Shown here: positions 1 to 11,068 of the stretch, piece by piece
Numbering within the stretch: the first letter of the stretch is position 1
Layout: the number at the start of each line of letters is the position of its first letter
DNA from: Maylandia zebra
Lineage: Eukaryota; Chordata; Actinopteri; Cichliformes; Cichlidae
Reading direction: 5' to 3'
NCBI RefSeq assembly: GCF_041146795.1
Contig: NC_135184.1
Location: forward strand, 4,055,967-4,119,966
DNA: 64,000 nucleotides
The notes under the pieces: model-generated
Told to the model about the DNA's origin: nothing
Seen by the model: the letters and a program-made list of their open reading frames with translations, nothing else
Databases searched by the model: none
Made by a program: the position numbers and the translations under genes

Positions 1-436
1 AAAGAAATGGTTGTAACAGTTGAAATAATGCTGCCCGTTCTCTCGAATCTGTGTGTCCGTAGACGTTAATAATCCTGATTTTACTCCTGTTTATTTCTAC
101 ATCCATACATAAAGCTCTTCCGTCCACCACAACCTCCACTTTTTCTATCTTAACTGTTTTATTGTTGATCAAAATACCTATACCAGACATCCGATTTTGA
201 TTATCCCCTGACCAAAGAGATTGGCCATATGTCCATCGATTTGTGAACTTTGTATAATTGTCCATAAAGGGAAGGGCACATTCTTGTAGAAGACAAATGT
301 CCCCACCTGTTTCGTGTAACACGTTAAAGACGGATTGACACTTCACTGCATCGTTCAACCCCCTTGTGTTGATTGTCGATACATAGAAGGAGTTTATGTT
401 TGTACTAAATAGGTGGAATCTTTTACTCTCTGGCTT
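1..436 (-). CDS. Tx1/L1-type LINE ORF2, N-terminal APE endonuclease (partial)
   Basis: Reading the minus strand from about 436 down to 1 gives an open frame that includes ...VSTINTRGLNDAVKC..., then GGDICLLQECALP, then SGIGILINN and IINVYGHTD. This is the start of an apurinic-type (EEP) endonuclease domain, with the catalytic Glu in LLQE. It follows ORF1 on the same strand after a short gap, the usual order in L1/Tx1-clade LINEs. No in-frame ATG is visible before the domain, so the start is uncertain; it may depend on reinitiation. The frame runs off the left edge, so the reverse transcriptase is not seen here. Confidence 0.75.
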
Positions 437-1629
437 TATTAATAAAGTCTCTTACTATGTTTTTACCTTCTTCTTTTTCTTTTTCCGTGGGAGCCATGCC
501 GTAAAGGGGGCGCTCACGTCATTACCTTCCTGTTGACTTTCACGAACAACTCCCTGAGTAGATATCAGTCTTTGTTCTTCCAGTACGGGTATTGACGAGG
601 AGTCTATTTGGTCCCCACTTTCTGATTCCAAAATCCCTGTAGACGATTCCGTTGAAGTGTTTATCTGTCGTTTTTGTGATGTCGGTGCTACACTTACATT
701 TACTTGTGGTAGCAATTCAGAAAAAATAGTTATGTTATCTTCAATGTCACAAGGTGGTAATGAAAAACCTTCTTCTTCCAAAGTGATAGTTTTGTTTGAT
801 TGTAACGTTGAAATCTCAGAAAACATGTAGTCAAGCATGTCTCTGCACTCTTGGGATGTCGATGGCTGTGAAGTGGTATGAGTACCCGAAGGCACGGTCA
901 TCTCCTCCTGGACCTCGTCCTGTGTCTTAGGCTCCGTATCTATTTGAGATACTTTCTTCTCCTCCGTCACTACATCCTCACTGGTGATCACTTGGGAGGG
1001 GGGGGGCACTTCAACTTGTTCCCCACCCCAGCTGAAGGTCGTTTGGTCCTCAACTTCTTCTTGCTGGAACTCGTTGACTTGATTGTTAATTACCTCTTCA
1101 ACAGCTGGCAGACTTCCTCCAATTAAGACTGGCATCTCCTCAATTAGTTGTTAATGAGGTTTTTTCACTTTATTTGCGTAGGATTGGGGGCATGCCCTAA
1201 AAGTATGTCCATCACCCCCACAAAGGTTACATTTCCGCGGAACAGGACATTCAATTGTAGTGTGCTCTTCACTTTTACAGTTTTTGCAGACTACATTCTC
1301 ACACTCTGCAGGTAAATGGTCATTACCGCCACATTTGCGGCATGTCTTCGGTTGCCCCGGGTAGAAAACATATCCTCTGATTGCTCCCAATTGGATAATT
1401 GGGGGCAGGTGGATCAAATCACCCGAGGTCTCATCTCTCTGCAGGTGGACGTAGAAACGATATGCTCCAGTTCTAATTCCGTCTTCATCTTTTAACTCCA
1501 AACCTCTCTTCACCATACATTTGAAAGACAACCAGGTCTTAATGTCTTCCATTCTCACGTATTCAGAGTGCATAATCACTGTCACAGCTTTGGTCTCTCT
1601 ACCGGATAACGGTGTCATTTTGATGTTCT
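1..1629 (-). mobile_element. Tx1/L1-clade LINE, 5' part, inserted in a U1 snRNA sequence
   Basis: The element holds ORF1 and the start of ORF2 on the minus strand and continues beyond the left edge. Its 5' boundary is at 1629/1630, where the sequence becomes U1 snRNA nt 41 and upward. It has the same orientation as the U1 genes. It is 5'-truncated inside ORF1. Whether its 3' end also joins U1 near nt 39 lies outside the window. Confidence 0.75.
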
Positions 1630-1645
1630 CCACCTTGGTGATCAT
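455..1645 (-). pseudogene. Tx1/L1-type LINE ORF1 (CCHC zinc-knuckle protein), N-truncated, one stop
   Basis: The first part (1645 to 1151, 164 aa) carries three CX2CX4HX4C zinc knuckles at residues 102-115, 120-133 and 139-152, preceded by an RRM-like stretch. This matches the nucleic-acid-binding ORF1 of fish L1/Tx1 LINEs, often annotated as ZCCHC3-like. A TAA at 1151-1153 is followed in the same frame by 226 aa of acidic, low-complexity tail (1135 to 455) ending in a Lys run. So this is one ORF1 with a single in-frame stop. The family normally has a longer N-terminus. Here the ORF is cut at 1629 and its first codons (MITKV) come from U1 snRNA nt 26-41. Confidence 0.75.
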
Positions 1646-1670
1646 GGTATCTCCCCTGCCAGGTAAGTAT
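1630..1670 (-). pseudogene. U1 snRNA 5' fragment (nt 1-41) fused to the LINE
   Basis: Nucleotides 1-41 of U1, including the ATACTTACCTG 5' end, abut the LINE. No promoter precedes it: base 1670 (U1 +1) is joined directly to CATGGATC, the 3' flank of the neighbouring U1 gene. At nt 34 and 37 it is a hybrid of the two U1 classes (C34 as in class A, G37 as in class B). Confidence 0.85.
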
Positions 1671-1699
1671 CATGGATCTTTGCTTTTGGACACAAGAGT

Positions 1700-1863
1700 G
1701 AGGGGAGAGCGCGAACGCAGTCCCCCACTACCACAAATTATGCAGTTGAGATTCCCGCATTTGGGGAATTCACAGGGGTCAGCACAACCGCAGTGCAATG
1801 GCTGAGCCTCGCCCTGGGTGAACCACATTGGTGATCATGGTATCTCCCCTGCCAGGTAAGTAT
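1700..1863 (-). ncRNA. RNU1: U1 snRNA, copy 1 (class A)
   Basis: Full 164 nt. It has the 5' splice-site recognition end ATACTTACCTG, stem-loop II loop ATTGCAC (U1A site), Sm site AATTTGTGG and stem-loop IV, all close to human U1. The stem-loop I loop reads GATCACCAAT in place of the conserved GATCACGAAG. This is the only copy with no MITE on its 3' side. Confidence 0.93.
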
Positions 1864-1905
1864 GAGTTGCCAGCGTGGGAGACAGGGGTCCCCTTTCCAC
1901 ATCCA

Positions 1906-1925
1906 GCACTCTGGCTGATGGTGCC
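1906..1925 (-). promoter_or_regulatory. PSE-like element of U1 (representative copy)
   Basis: GGCACCATCAGCCAGAGTGC lies at -43 to -62 from U1 +1 (1863). It matches the CACCNTNA core and the position of the vertebrate snRNA proximal sequence element, which binds SNAPc. It recurs in front of every full copy in the array. Assignment is by position and core only. Confidence 0.6.
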
Positions 1926-2388
1926 TAACACACATTTTGTGCCAGTTCAAAGGGCACACCGAGAGAAGAGCAGACACATCGGCTGTATCCCAATTCAGGG
2001 TCTGCAGCCTTAAAGTACGCAGCCTCAACGATCCTCAAGGGCCGCGTACTTAAAGACCGCTAAGGCCGGAAGTGCGAGGCTTGTGAAATGTGACGGTCTA
2101 GCCTCCGTTGCGATGCCCAGGTTGCCTAGCAACCATGATACTAACAGCTGGAAACGCTACATACAGCATTGTTTGAAGGAATTGAAGGAGAAAATCTTTT
2201 GTTCATTTGTTTGTTTGTTTCTACATGAGCTTTGATCATTCTCTGTAAGATTAAGGTCAGCTATTGAACGGCGTATTTTTTTTTAAAGTAAAGGCTTTAA
2301 AACCAAGTTAGTACAAACGTCACTAATGTCACATAACTTTACCGACATGTGGCCAACAGTAATGTTTTCATGTTCTTCGTTATTAAAC

Positions 2389-2396
2389 ATTTGCAC
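2389..2396 (-). promoter_or_regulatory. Octamer-like site inside the MITE
   Basis: The minus strand reads GTGCAAAT, 7 of 8 bases of the Oct-1 octamer that forms part of the snRNA distal element. It sits about 526 bp upstream of U1 +1, farther than the usual 200-250 bp. It is present in each MITE copy. Function is only inferred. Confidence 0.3.
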
Positions 2397-2498
2397 ATAA
2401 ATAAGTGACATAATATTCAGTACTTACTTAAAGTTTACTCTTCGGCTGCCCCTCGTCCGCCGTTTTTTTTTCGGCAAAATTATCCACACCCACTGAGG

Positions 2499-2517
2499 CG
2501 CTATGCATTCTGGGATA
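2499..2517 (-). promoter_or_regulatory. SPH/Staf (ZNF143)-like site inside the MITE
   Basis: The minus strand reads TATCCCAGAATGCATAGCG, which fits 17 of 19 positions of the Staf/ZNF143 consensus as I remember it. ZNF143 sites are the other classic part of snRNA distal elements. It lies about 640 bp upstream of U1 +1 and is repeated in every MITE copy. Confidence 0.4.
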
Positions 2518-2700
2518 TGTTGGGCCACGAAGTCTACACCGCCACGTCCTTAAAATTCAGGGAAATGAAGGACGCATTTGAGGGCCGCATTTCGAGCAGC
2601 CTTCGAATTGGGACAGCCTTTGTCGCCTCACGGTGACGTAATCGGCCTTAAAATGCGGCCTTTAAGGATGCAGACCCTGAATTGGGATACAGCCATGGAT

Positions 2701-2715
2701 CTTTGCTTTTGGACA
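2701..2715 (-). terminator. U1 3' box (representative copy)
   Basis: Starting about 8 nt after the U1 3' end, the minus strand reads GTCCAAAAGCAAAGA, close to the snRNA 3' box consensus GTTTN0-3AAARNNAGA that directs Integrator cleavage. Copies 7, 11 and 15 have one base changed in it (AAAAGCGAAGA). Confidence 0.65.
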
Positions 2716-2722
2716 CAAGAGT

Positions 2723-2886
2723 GAGGGGAGAGCGCGAACGCAGTCCCCCACTACCACAAATTATGCAGTTGAGATTCCCGCATTTGGGGAATTCACAGGG
2801 GTCAGCACAACCGCAGTGCAATGGTTGAGCCTCGCCCTGGGTGAACCACATTGGTGATCATGGTATCTCCCCTGCCAGGTAAGTAT
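2723..2886 (-). ncRNA. RNU1: U1 snRNA, copy 2 (class A)
   Basis: Full-length, class A loop I. Stem II has CAACC (fully paired with GGTTG), as in class B, rather than the CAGCC of most A copies. Confidence 0.92.
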
Positions 2887-3744
2887 GAGTTGCCAGCGTG
2901 GGAGACAGGGGTCCCCTTTCCACATCCAGCACTCTGGCTGATGGTGCCTAACACACATTTTGTGCCAGTTCAAAGGGCACACCGAGAGAAGAGCAGACAC
3001 ATCGGCTGTATCCCAATTCAGGGTCTGCAGCCTTAAAGTACGCAGCCTCAACGATCCTCAAGGGCCGCGTACTTAAAGACCGCTAAGGCCGGAAGTGCGA
3101 GGCTTGTGAAATGTGACGGTCTAGCCTCCGTTGCGATGCCCAGGTTGCCTAGCAACCATGATACTAACAGCTGGAAACGCTACATACAGCATTGTTTGAA
3201 GGAATTGAAGGAGAAAATCTTTTGTTCATTTGTTTGTTTGTTTCTACATGAGCTTTGAACATTCTCTGTAAGATTAAGGTCAGCTATTGAACGGCGTATT
3301 TTTTTTAAAGTAAAGGCTTTAAAACCAAGTTAGTACAAACGTCACTAATGTCACATAACTTTACCGACATGTGGCCAACAGTAATGTTTTCATGTTCTTC
3401 GTTATTAAACATTTGCACATAAATAAGTGACACAATATTCAGTACTTACTTAAAGTTTACTCTTCGGCTGCCCCTCGTCCACCGTTTTTTTTTCGGCAAA
3501 ATTATCCACACCCACTGAGGCGCTATGCATTCTGGGATATGTTGGGCCACGAAGTCTACACCGCCACGTCCTTAAAATTCAGGGAAATGAAGGACGCATT
3601 TGAGGGCCGCATTTCGAGCAGCCTTCGAATTAGGACAGCCTTTGTCGCCTCACGGTGACGTAATCGGCCTTAAAATGCGGCCTTTAAGGATGCAGACCCT
3701 GAATTGGGATACAGCCATGGATCTTTGCTTTTGGACACAAGAGT

Positions 3745-3908
3745 GAGGGGAGAGCGCGAACGCAGTCCCCCACTACCACAAATTATGCAGTTGAGATTCC
3801 CGCATTTGGGGAATTCACAGGGGTCAGCACAACCGCAGTGCAATGGCTGAGCCTCGCCCTGGGTGAACCACATTGGTGATCATGGTATCTCCCCTGCCAG
3901 GTAAGTAT
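3745..3908 (-). ncRNA. RNU1: U1 snRNA, copy 3 (class A)
   Basis: Full-length with intact 5' end and Sm site; class A loop I (C34, T37). Confidence 0.92.
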
Positions 3909-4767
3909 GAGTTGCCAGCGTGGGAGACAGGGGTCCCCTTTCCACATCCAGCACTCTGGCTGATGGTGCCTAACACACATTTTGTGCCAGTTCAAAGGGC
4001 ACACCGAGAGAAGAGCAGACACATCGGCTGTATCCCAATTCAGGGTCTGCAGCCTTAAAGTACGCAGCCTCAACGATCCTCAAGGGCCGCGTACTTAAAG
4101 ACCGCTAAGGCCGGAAGTGCGAGGCTTGTGAAATGTGACGGTCTAGCCTCCGTTGCGATGCCCAGGTTGCCTAGCAACCATGATGCTAACAGCTGGAAAC
4201 GCTACATACAGCATTGTTTGAAGGAATTGAAGGAGAAAATCTTTTGTTCATTTGTTTGTTTGTTTCTACATGAGCTTTGATCATTCTCTGTAAGATTAAG
4301 GTCAGCTATTGAACGGCGTATTTTTTTTTAAAGTAAAGGCTTTAAAACCAAGTTAGTACAAACGTCACTAATGTCACATAACTTTGCCGACATGTGGCCA
4401 ACAGTAATGTTTTCATGTTCTTCGTTATTAAACATTTGCACATAAATAAGTGACATAATATTCAGTACTTACTTAAAGTTTACTCTTCGGCTGCCCCTCG
4501 TCCGCCGTTTTTTTTTCGGCAAAATTATCCACACCCACTGAGGCGCTATGCATTCTGGGATATGTTGGGCCACGAAGTCTACACCGCCACGTCCTTAAAA
4601 TTCAGGGAAATGAAGGACGCATTTGAGGGCCGCATTTCGAGCAGCCTTCGAATTAGGACAGCCTTTGTCGCCTCACGGTGACGTAATCGGCCTTAAAATG
4701 CGGCCTTTAAGGATGCAGACCCTGAATTGGGATACAGCCATGGATCTTTGCTTTTGGACACAAGAGT

Positions 4768-4931
4768 GAGGGGAGAGCGCGAACGCAGTCCCCCACTACC
4801 ACAAATTATGCAGTTGAGATTCCCGCATTTGGGGAATTCACAGGGGTCAGCACAACCGCAGTGCAATGGCTGAGCCTCGCCCTGGGTGAACCACATTGGT
4901 GATCATGGTATCTCCCCTGCCAGGTAAGTAT
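4768..4931 (-). ncRNA. RNU1: U1 snRNA, copy 4 (class A)
   Basis: Full-length, same U1 sequence as copy 3. Confidence 0.92.
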
Positions 4932-5790
4932 GAGTTGCCAGCGTGGGAGACAGGGGTCCCCTTTCCACATCCAGCACTCTGGCTGATGGTGCCTAACACA
5001 CATTTTGTGCCAGTTCAAAGGGCACACCGAGAGAAGAGCAGACACATCGGCTGTATCCCAATTCAGGGTCTGCAGCCTTAAAGTACGCAGCCTCAACGAT
5101 CCTCAAGGGCCGCGTACTTAAAGACCGCTAAGGCCGGAAGTGCGAGGCTTGTGAAATGTGACGGTCTAGCCTCCGTTGCGATGCCCAGGTTGCCTAGCAA
5201 CCATGATACTAACAGCTGGAAACGCTACATACAGCATTGTTTGAAGGAATTGAAGGAGAAAATCTTTTGTTCATTTGTTTGTTTGTTTCTACATGAGCTT
5301 TGATCATTCTCTGTAAGATTAAGGTCAGCTATTGAACGGCGTATTTTTTTTTAAAGTAAAGGCTTTAAAACCAAGTTAGTACAAACGTCACTAATGTCAC
5401 ATAACTTTGCCGACATGTGGCCAACAGTAATGTTTTCATGTTCTTCGTTATTAAACATTTGCACATAAATAAGTGACATAATATTCAGTACTTACTTAAA
5501 GTTTACTCTTCGGCTGCCCCTCGTCCGCCGTTTTTTTTTCGGCAAAATTATCCACACCCACTGAGGCGCTATGCATTCTGGGATATGTTGGGCCACGAAG
5601 TCTACACCGCCACGTCCTTAAAATTCAGGGAAATGAAGGACGCATTTGAGGGCCGCATTTCGAGCAGCCTTCGAATTAGGACAGCCTTTGTCGCCTCACG
5701 GTGACGTAATCGGCCTTAAAATGCGGCCTTTAAGGATGCAGACCCTGAATTGGGATACAGCCATGGATCTTTGCTTTTGGACACAAGAGT

Positions 5791-5954
5791 GAGGGGAGAG
5801 CGCGAACGCAGTCCCCCACTACCACAAATTATGCAGTTGAGATTCCCGCATTTGGGGAATTCACAGGGGTCAGCACAACCGCAGTGCAATGGCTGAGCCT
5901 CGCCCTGGGTGAACCACATTGGTGATCATGGTATCTCCCCTGCCAGGTAAGTAT
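5791..5954 (-). ncRNA. RNU1: U1 snRNA, copy 5 (class A)
   Basis: Full-length, same U1 sequence as copies 3 and 4. Confidence 0.92.
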
Positions 5955-6813
5955 GAGTTGCCAGCGTGGGAGACAGGGGTCCCCTTTCCACATCCAGCAC
6001 TCTGGCTGATGGTGCCTAACACACATTTTGTGCCAGTTCAAAGGGCACACCGAGAGAAGAGCAGACACATCGGCTGTATCCCAATTCAGGGTCTGCAGCC
6101 TTAAAGTACGCAGCCTCAACGATCCTCAAGGGCCGCGTACTTAAAGACCGCTAAGGCCGGAAGTGCGAGGCTTGTGAAATGTGACGGTCTAGCCTCCGTT
6201 GCGATGCCCAGGTTGCCTAGCAACCATGATACTAACAGCTGGAAACGCTACATACAGCATTGTTTGAAGGAATTGAAGGAGAAAATCTTTTGTTCATTTG
6301 TTTGTTTGTTTCTACATGAGCTTTGATCATTCTCTGTAAGATTAAGGTCAGCTATTGAACGGCGTATTTTTTTTTAAAGTAAAGGCTTTAAAACCAAGTT
6401 AGTACAAACGTCACTAATGTCACATAACTTTGCCGACATGTGGCCAACAGTAATGTTTTCATGTTCTTCGTTATTAAACATTTGCACATAAATAAGTGAC
6501 ATAATATTCAGTACTTACTTAAAGTTTACTCTTCGGCTGCCCCTCGTCCGCCGTTTTTTTTTCGGCAAAATTATCCACACCCACTGAGGCGCTATGCATT
6601 CTGGGATATGTTGGGCCACGAAGTCTACACCGCCACGTCCTTAAAATTCAGGGAAATGAAGGACGCATTTGAGGGCCGCATTTCGAGCAGCCTTCGAATT
6701 GGGACAGCCTTTGTCGCCTCACGGTGACGTAATCAGCCTTAAAATGCGGCCTTTAAGGCTGCAGACCCTGAATTGGGATACAGCCATGGATCTTTGCTTT
6801 TGGACACAAGAGT

Positions 6814-6977
6814 GAGGGGAGAGCGCGAACGCAGTCCCCCACTACCACAAATTATGCAGTTGAGATTCCCGCATTTGGGGAATTCACAGGGGTCAGCACA
6901 ACCGCAGTGCAATGGTTGAGCCTCGCCCTGGGTGAACCACCTTCGTGATCATGGTATCTCCCCTGCCAGGTAAGTAT
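6814..6977 (-). ncRNA. RNU1: U1 snRNA, copy 6 (class B, canonical)
   Basis: Full-length with the canonical loop I GATCACGAAG, paired stem II and intact Sm site: a good candidate for a functional gene. One promoter base differs from other copies inside the PSE-like element (ctgactgatg). First unit of the 4-unit higher-order repeat. Confidence 0.94.
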
Positions 6978-7835
6978 GAGTTGCCAGCGTGGGAGACAGG
7001 GGTCCCCTTTCCACATCCAGCACTCTGACTGATGGTGCCTAACACACATTTTGTGCCAGTTTAAAGGGCACACCGAGAGAAGAGCAGACACATCGGCTGT
7101 ATCCCAATTCAGGGTCTGCAGCCTTAAAGTACGCAGCCTCAACGATCCTCAAGGGCCGCGTACTTAAAGACCGCTAAGGCCGGAAGTGCGAGGCTTGTGA
7201 AATGTGACGGTCTAGCCTCCGTTGCGATGCCCAGGTTGCCTAGCAACCATGATACTAACAGCTGGAAACGTTACATACAGCATTGTTTGAAGGAATTGAA
7301 GGAGAAAATCTTTTGTTCATTTGTTTGTTTGTTTCTACATGAGCTTTGAACATTCTCTGTAAGATTAAGGTCAGCTATTGAACGGCGTATTTTTTTTAAA
7401 GTAAAGGCTTTAAAACCAAGTTAGTACAAACGTCACTAATGTCACATAACTTTACCGACATGTGGCCAACAGTAATGTTTTCATGTTCTTCGTTATTAAA
7501 CATTTGCACATAAATAAGTGACATAATATTCAGTACTTACTTAAAGTTTACTCTTCGGCTGCCCCTCGTCCGCCGTTTTTTTTTCGGCAAAATTATCCAC
7601 ACCCACTGAGGCGCTATGCATTCTGGGATATGTTGGGCCACGAAGTCTACAACGCCACGTCCTTAAAATTCAGGGAAATGAAGGACGCATTTGAGGGCCG
7701 CATTTCGAGCAGCCTTCGAATTAGGACAGCCTTTGTCGCCTCACGGTGACGTAATCGGCCTTAAAATGCGGCCTTTAAGGATGCAGACCCTGAATTGGGA
7801 TACAGCCATGGATCTTCGCTTTTGGACACAAGAGT

Positions 7836-7999
7836 GAGGGGAGAGCGCGAACGCAGTCCCCCACTACCACAAATTATGCAGTTGAGATTCCCGCATTTGG
7901 GGAATTCACAGGGGTCAGCACAACCGCAGTGCAATGGCTGAGCCTCGCCCTGGGTGAACCACATTGGTGATCATGGTATCTCCCCTGCCAGGTAAGTAT
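7836..7999 (-). ncRNA. RNU1: U1 snRNA, copy 7 (class A)
   Basis: Full-length; its 3' box carries the AAAGCGAAG variant shared with copies 11 and 15, which marks the 4-unit repeat. Confidence 0.92.
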
Positions 8000-8858
8000 G
8001 AGTTGCCAGCGTGGGAGACAGGGGTCCCCTTTCCACATCCAGCACTCTGGCTGATGGTGCCTAACACACATTTTGTGCCAGTTCAAAGGGCACACCGAGA
8101 GAAGAGCAGACACATCGGCTGTATCCCAATTCAGGGTCTGCAGCCTTAAAGTACGCAGCCTCAACGATCCTCAAGGGCCGCGTACTTAAAGACCGCTAAG
8201 GCCGGAAGTGCGAGGCTTGTGAAATGTGACGGTCTAGCCTCCGTTGCGATGCCCAGGTTGCCTAGCAACCATGATACTAACAGCTGGAAACGCTACATAC
8301 AGCATTGTTTGAAGGAATTGAAGGAGAAAATCTTTTGTTCATTTGTTTGTTTGTTTCTACATGAGCTTTGATCATTCTCTGTAAGATTAAGGTCAGCTAT
8401 TGAACGGCGTATTTTTTTTTAAAGTAAAGGCTTTAAAACCAAGTTAGTACAAACGTCACTAATGTCACATAACTTTGCCGACATGTGGCCAACAGTAATG
8501 TTTTCATGTTCTTCGTTATTAAACATTTGCACATAAATAAGTGACATAATATTCAGTACTTACTTAAAGTTTACTCTTCGGCTGCCCCTCGTCCGCCGTT
8601 TTTTTTTCGGCAAAATTATCCACACCCACTGAGGCGCTATGCATTCTGGGATATGTTGGGCCACGAAGTCTACACCGCCACGTCCTTAAAATTCAGGGAA
8701 ATGAAGGACGCATTTGAGGGCCGCATTTCGAGCAGCCTTCGAATTAGGACAGCCTTTGTCGCCTCACGGTGACGTAATCGGCCTTAAAATGCGGCCTTTA
8801 AGGATGCAGACCCTGAATTGGGATACAGCCATGGATCTTTGCTTTTGGACACAAGAGT

Positions 8859-9022
8859 GAGGGGAGAGCGCGAACGCAGTCCCCCACTACCACAAATTAT
8901 GCAGTTGAGATTCCCGCATTTGGGGAATTCACAGGGGTCAGCACAACCGCAGTGCAATGGCTGAGCCTCGCCCTGGGTGAACCACATTGGTGATCATGGT
9001 ATCTCCCCTGCCAGGTAAGTAT
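8859..9022 (-). ncRNA. RNU1: U1 snRNA, copy 8 (class A)
   Basis: Full-length, standard class A sequence. Confidence 0.92.
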
Positions 9023-9881
9023 GAGTTGCCAGCGTGGGAGACAGGGGTCCCCTTTCCACATCCAGCACTCTGGCTGATGGTGCCTAACACACATTTTGTG
9101 CCAGTTCAAAGGGCACACCGAGAGAAGAGCAGACACATCGGCTGTATCCCAATTCAGGGTCTGCAGCCTTAAAGTACGCAGCCTCAACGATCCTCAAGGG
9201 CCGCGTACTTAAAGACCGCTAAGGCCGGAAGTGCGAGGCTTGTGAAATGTGACGGTCTAGCCTCCGTTGCGATGCCCAGGTTGCCTAGCAACCATGATAC
9301 TAACAGCTGGAAACGCTACATACAGCATTGTTTGAAGGAATTGAAGGAGAAAATCTTTTGTTCATTTGTTTGTTTGTTTCTACATGAGCTTTGATCATTC
9401 TCTGTAAGATTAAGGTCAGCTATTGAACGGCGTATTTTTTTTTAAAGTAAAGGCTTTAAAACCAAGTTAGTACAAACGTCACTAATGTCACATAACTTTG
9501 CCGACATGTGGCCAACAGTAATGTTTTCATGTTCTTCGTTATTAAACATTTGCACATAAATAAGTGACATAATATTCAGTACTTACTTAAAGTTTACTCT
9601 TCGGCTGCCCCTCGTCCGCCGTTTTTTTTTCGGCAAAATTATCCACACCCACTGAGGCGCTATGCATTCTGGGATATGTTGGGCCACGAAGTCTACACCG
9701 CCACGTCCTTAAAATTCAGGGAAATGAAGGACGCATTTGAGGGCCGCATTTCGAGCAGCCTTCGAATTAGGACAGCCTTTGTCGCCTCACGGTGACGTAA
9801 TCGGCCTTAAAATGCGGCCTTTAAGGATGCAGACCCTGAATTGGGATACAGCCATGGATCTTTGCTTTTGGACACAAGAGT

Positions 9882-10045
9882 GAGGGGAGAGCGCGAACGC
9901 AGTCCCCCACTACCACAAATTATGCAGTTGAGATTCCCGCATTTGGGGAATTCACAGGGGTCAGCACAACCGCAGTGCAATGGCTGAGCCTCGCCCTGGG
10001 TGAACCACATTGGTGATCATGGTATCTCCCCTGCCAGGTAAGTAT
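9882..10045 (-). ncRNA. RNU1: U1 snRNA, copy 9 (class A)
   Basis: Full-length, standard class A sequence. Confidence 0.92.
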
Positions 10046-10904
10046 GAGTTGCCAGCGTGGGAGACAGGGGTCCCCTTTCCACATCCAGCACTCTGGCTGA
10101 TGGTGCCTAACACACATTTTGTGCCAGTTCAAAGGGCACACCGAGAGAAGAGCAGACACATCGGCTGTATCCCAATTCAGGGTCTGCAGCCTTAAAGTAC
10201 GCAGCCTCAACGATCCTCAAGGGCCGCGTACTTAAAGACCGCTAAGGCCGGAAGTGCGAGGCTTGTGAAATGTGACGGTCTAGCCTCCGTTGCGATGCCC
10301 AGGTTGCCTAGCAACCATGATACTAACAGCTGGAAACGCTACATACAGCATTGTTTGAAGGAATTGAAGGAGAAAATCTTTTGTTCATTTGTTTGTTTGT
10401 TTCTACATGAGCTTTGATCATTCTCTGTAAGATTAAGGTCAGCTATTGAACGGCGTATTTTTTTTTAAAGTAAAGGCTTTAAAACCAAGTTAGTACAAAC
10501 GTCACTAATGTCACATAACTTTGCCGACATGTGGCCAACAGTAATGTTTTCATGTTCTTCGTTATTAAACATTTGCACATAAATAAGTGACATAATATTC
10601 AGTACTTACTTAAAGTTTACTCTTCGGCTGCCCCTCGTCCGCCGTTTTTTTTTCGGCAAAATTATCCACACCCACTGAGGCGCTATGCATTCTGGGATAT
10701 GTTGGGCCACGAAGTCTACACCGCCACGTCCTTAAAATTCAGGGAAATGAAGGACGCATTTGAGGGCCGCATTTCGAGCAGCCTTCGAATTGGGACAGCC
10801 TTTGTCGCCTCACGGTGACGTAATCAGCCTTAAAATGCGGCCTTTAAGGCTGCAGACCCTGAATTGGGATACAGCCATGGATCTTTGCTTTTGGACACAA
10901 GAGT

Positions 10905-11068
10905 GAGGGGAGAGCGCGAACGCAGTCCCCCACTACCACAAATTATGCAGTTGAGATTCCCGCATTTGGGGAATTCACAGGGGTCAGCACAACCGCAGTG
11001 CAATGGTTGAGCCTCGCCCTGGGTGAACCACCTTCGTGATCATGGTATCTCCCCTGCCAGGTAAGTAT
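10905..11068 (-). ncRNA. RNU1: U1 snRNA, copy 10 (class B, canonical)
   Basis: Full-length with canonical loop I; same variants as copy 6, 4,091 bp away, including the PSE change. Confidence 0.94.

Larger units (their letters stand above)
1980..2694. mobile_element. MITE within each U1 unit (representative first copy)
   Basis: A 715-bp element with inverted termini: GGCTGTATCCCAATTCAGGG at one end, its complement at the other, over about 26 bp. The flanks are AT on both sides (1978-1979 and 2695-2696), and the empty site at 39485-39486 supports a 2-bp AT duplication (CAT is also possible). No coding capacity. AT duplications recall the ISL2EU group, but the superfamily is not certain. The same element recurs 31 times, from about 118 bp beyond each U1 +1 to about 29 bp before the next U1 3' end. 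Two copies carry further insertions (17292-21253 and 22561-24552). Confidence 0.88.
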
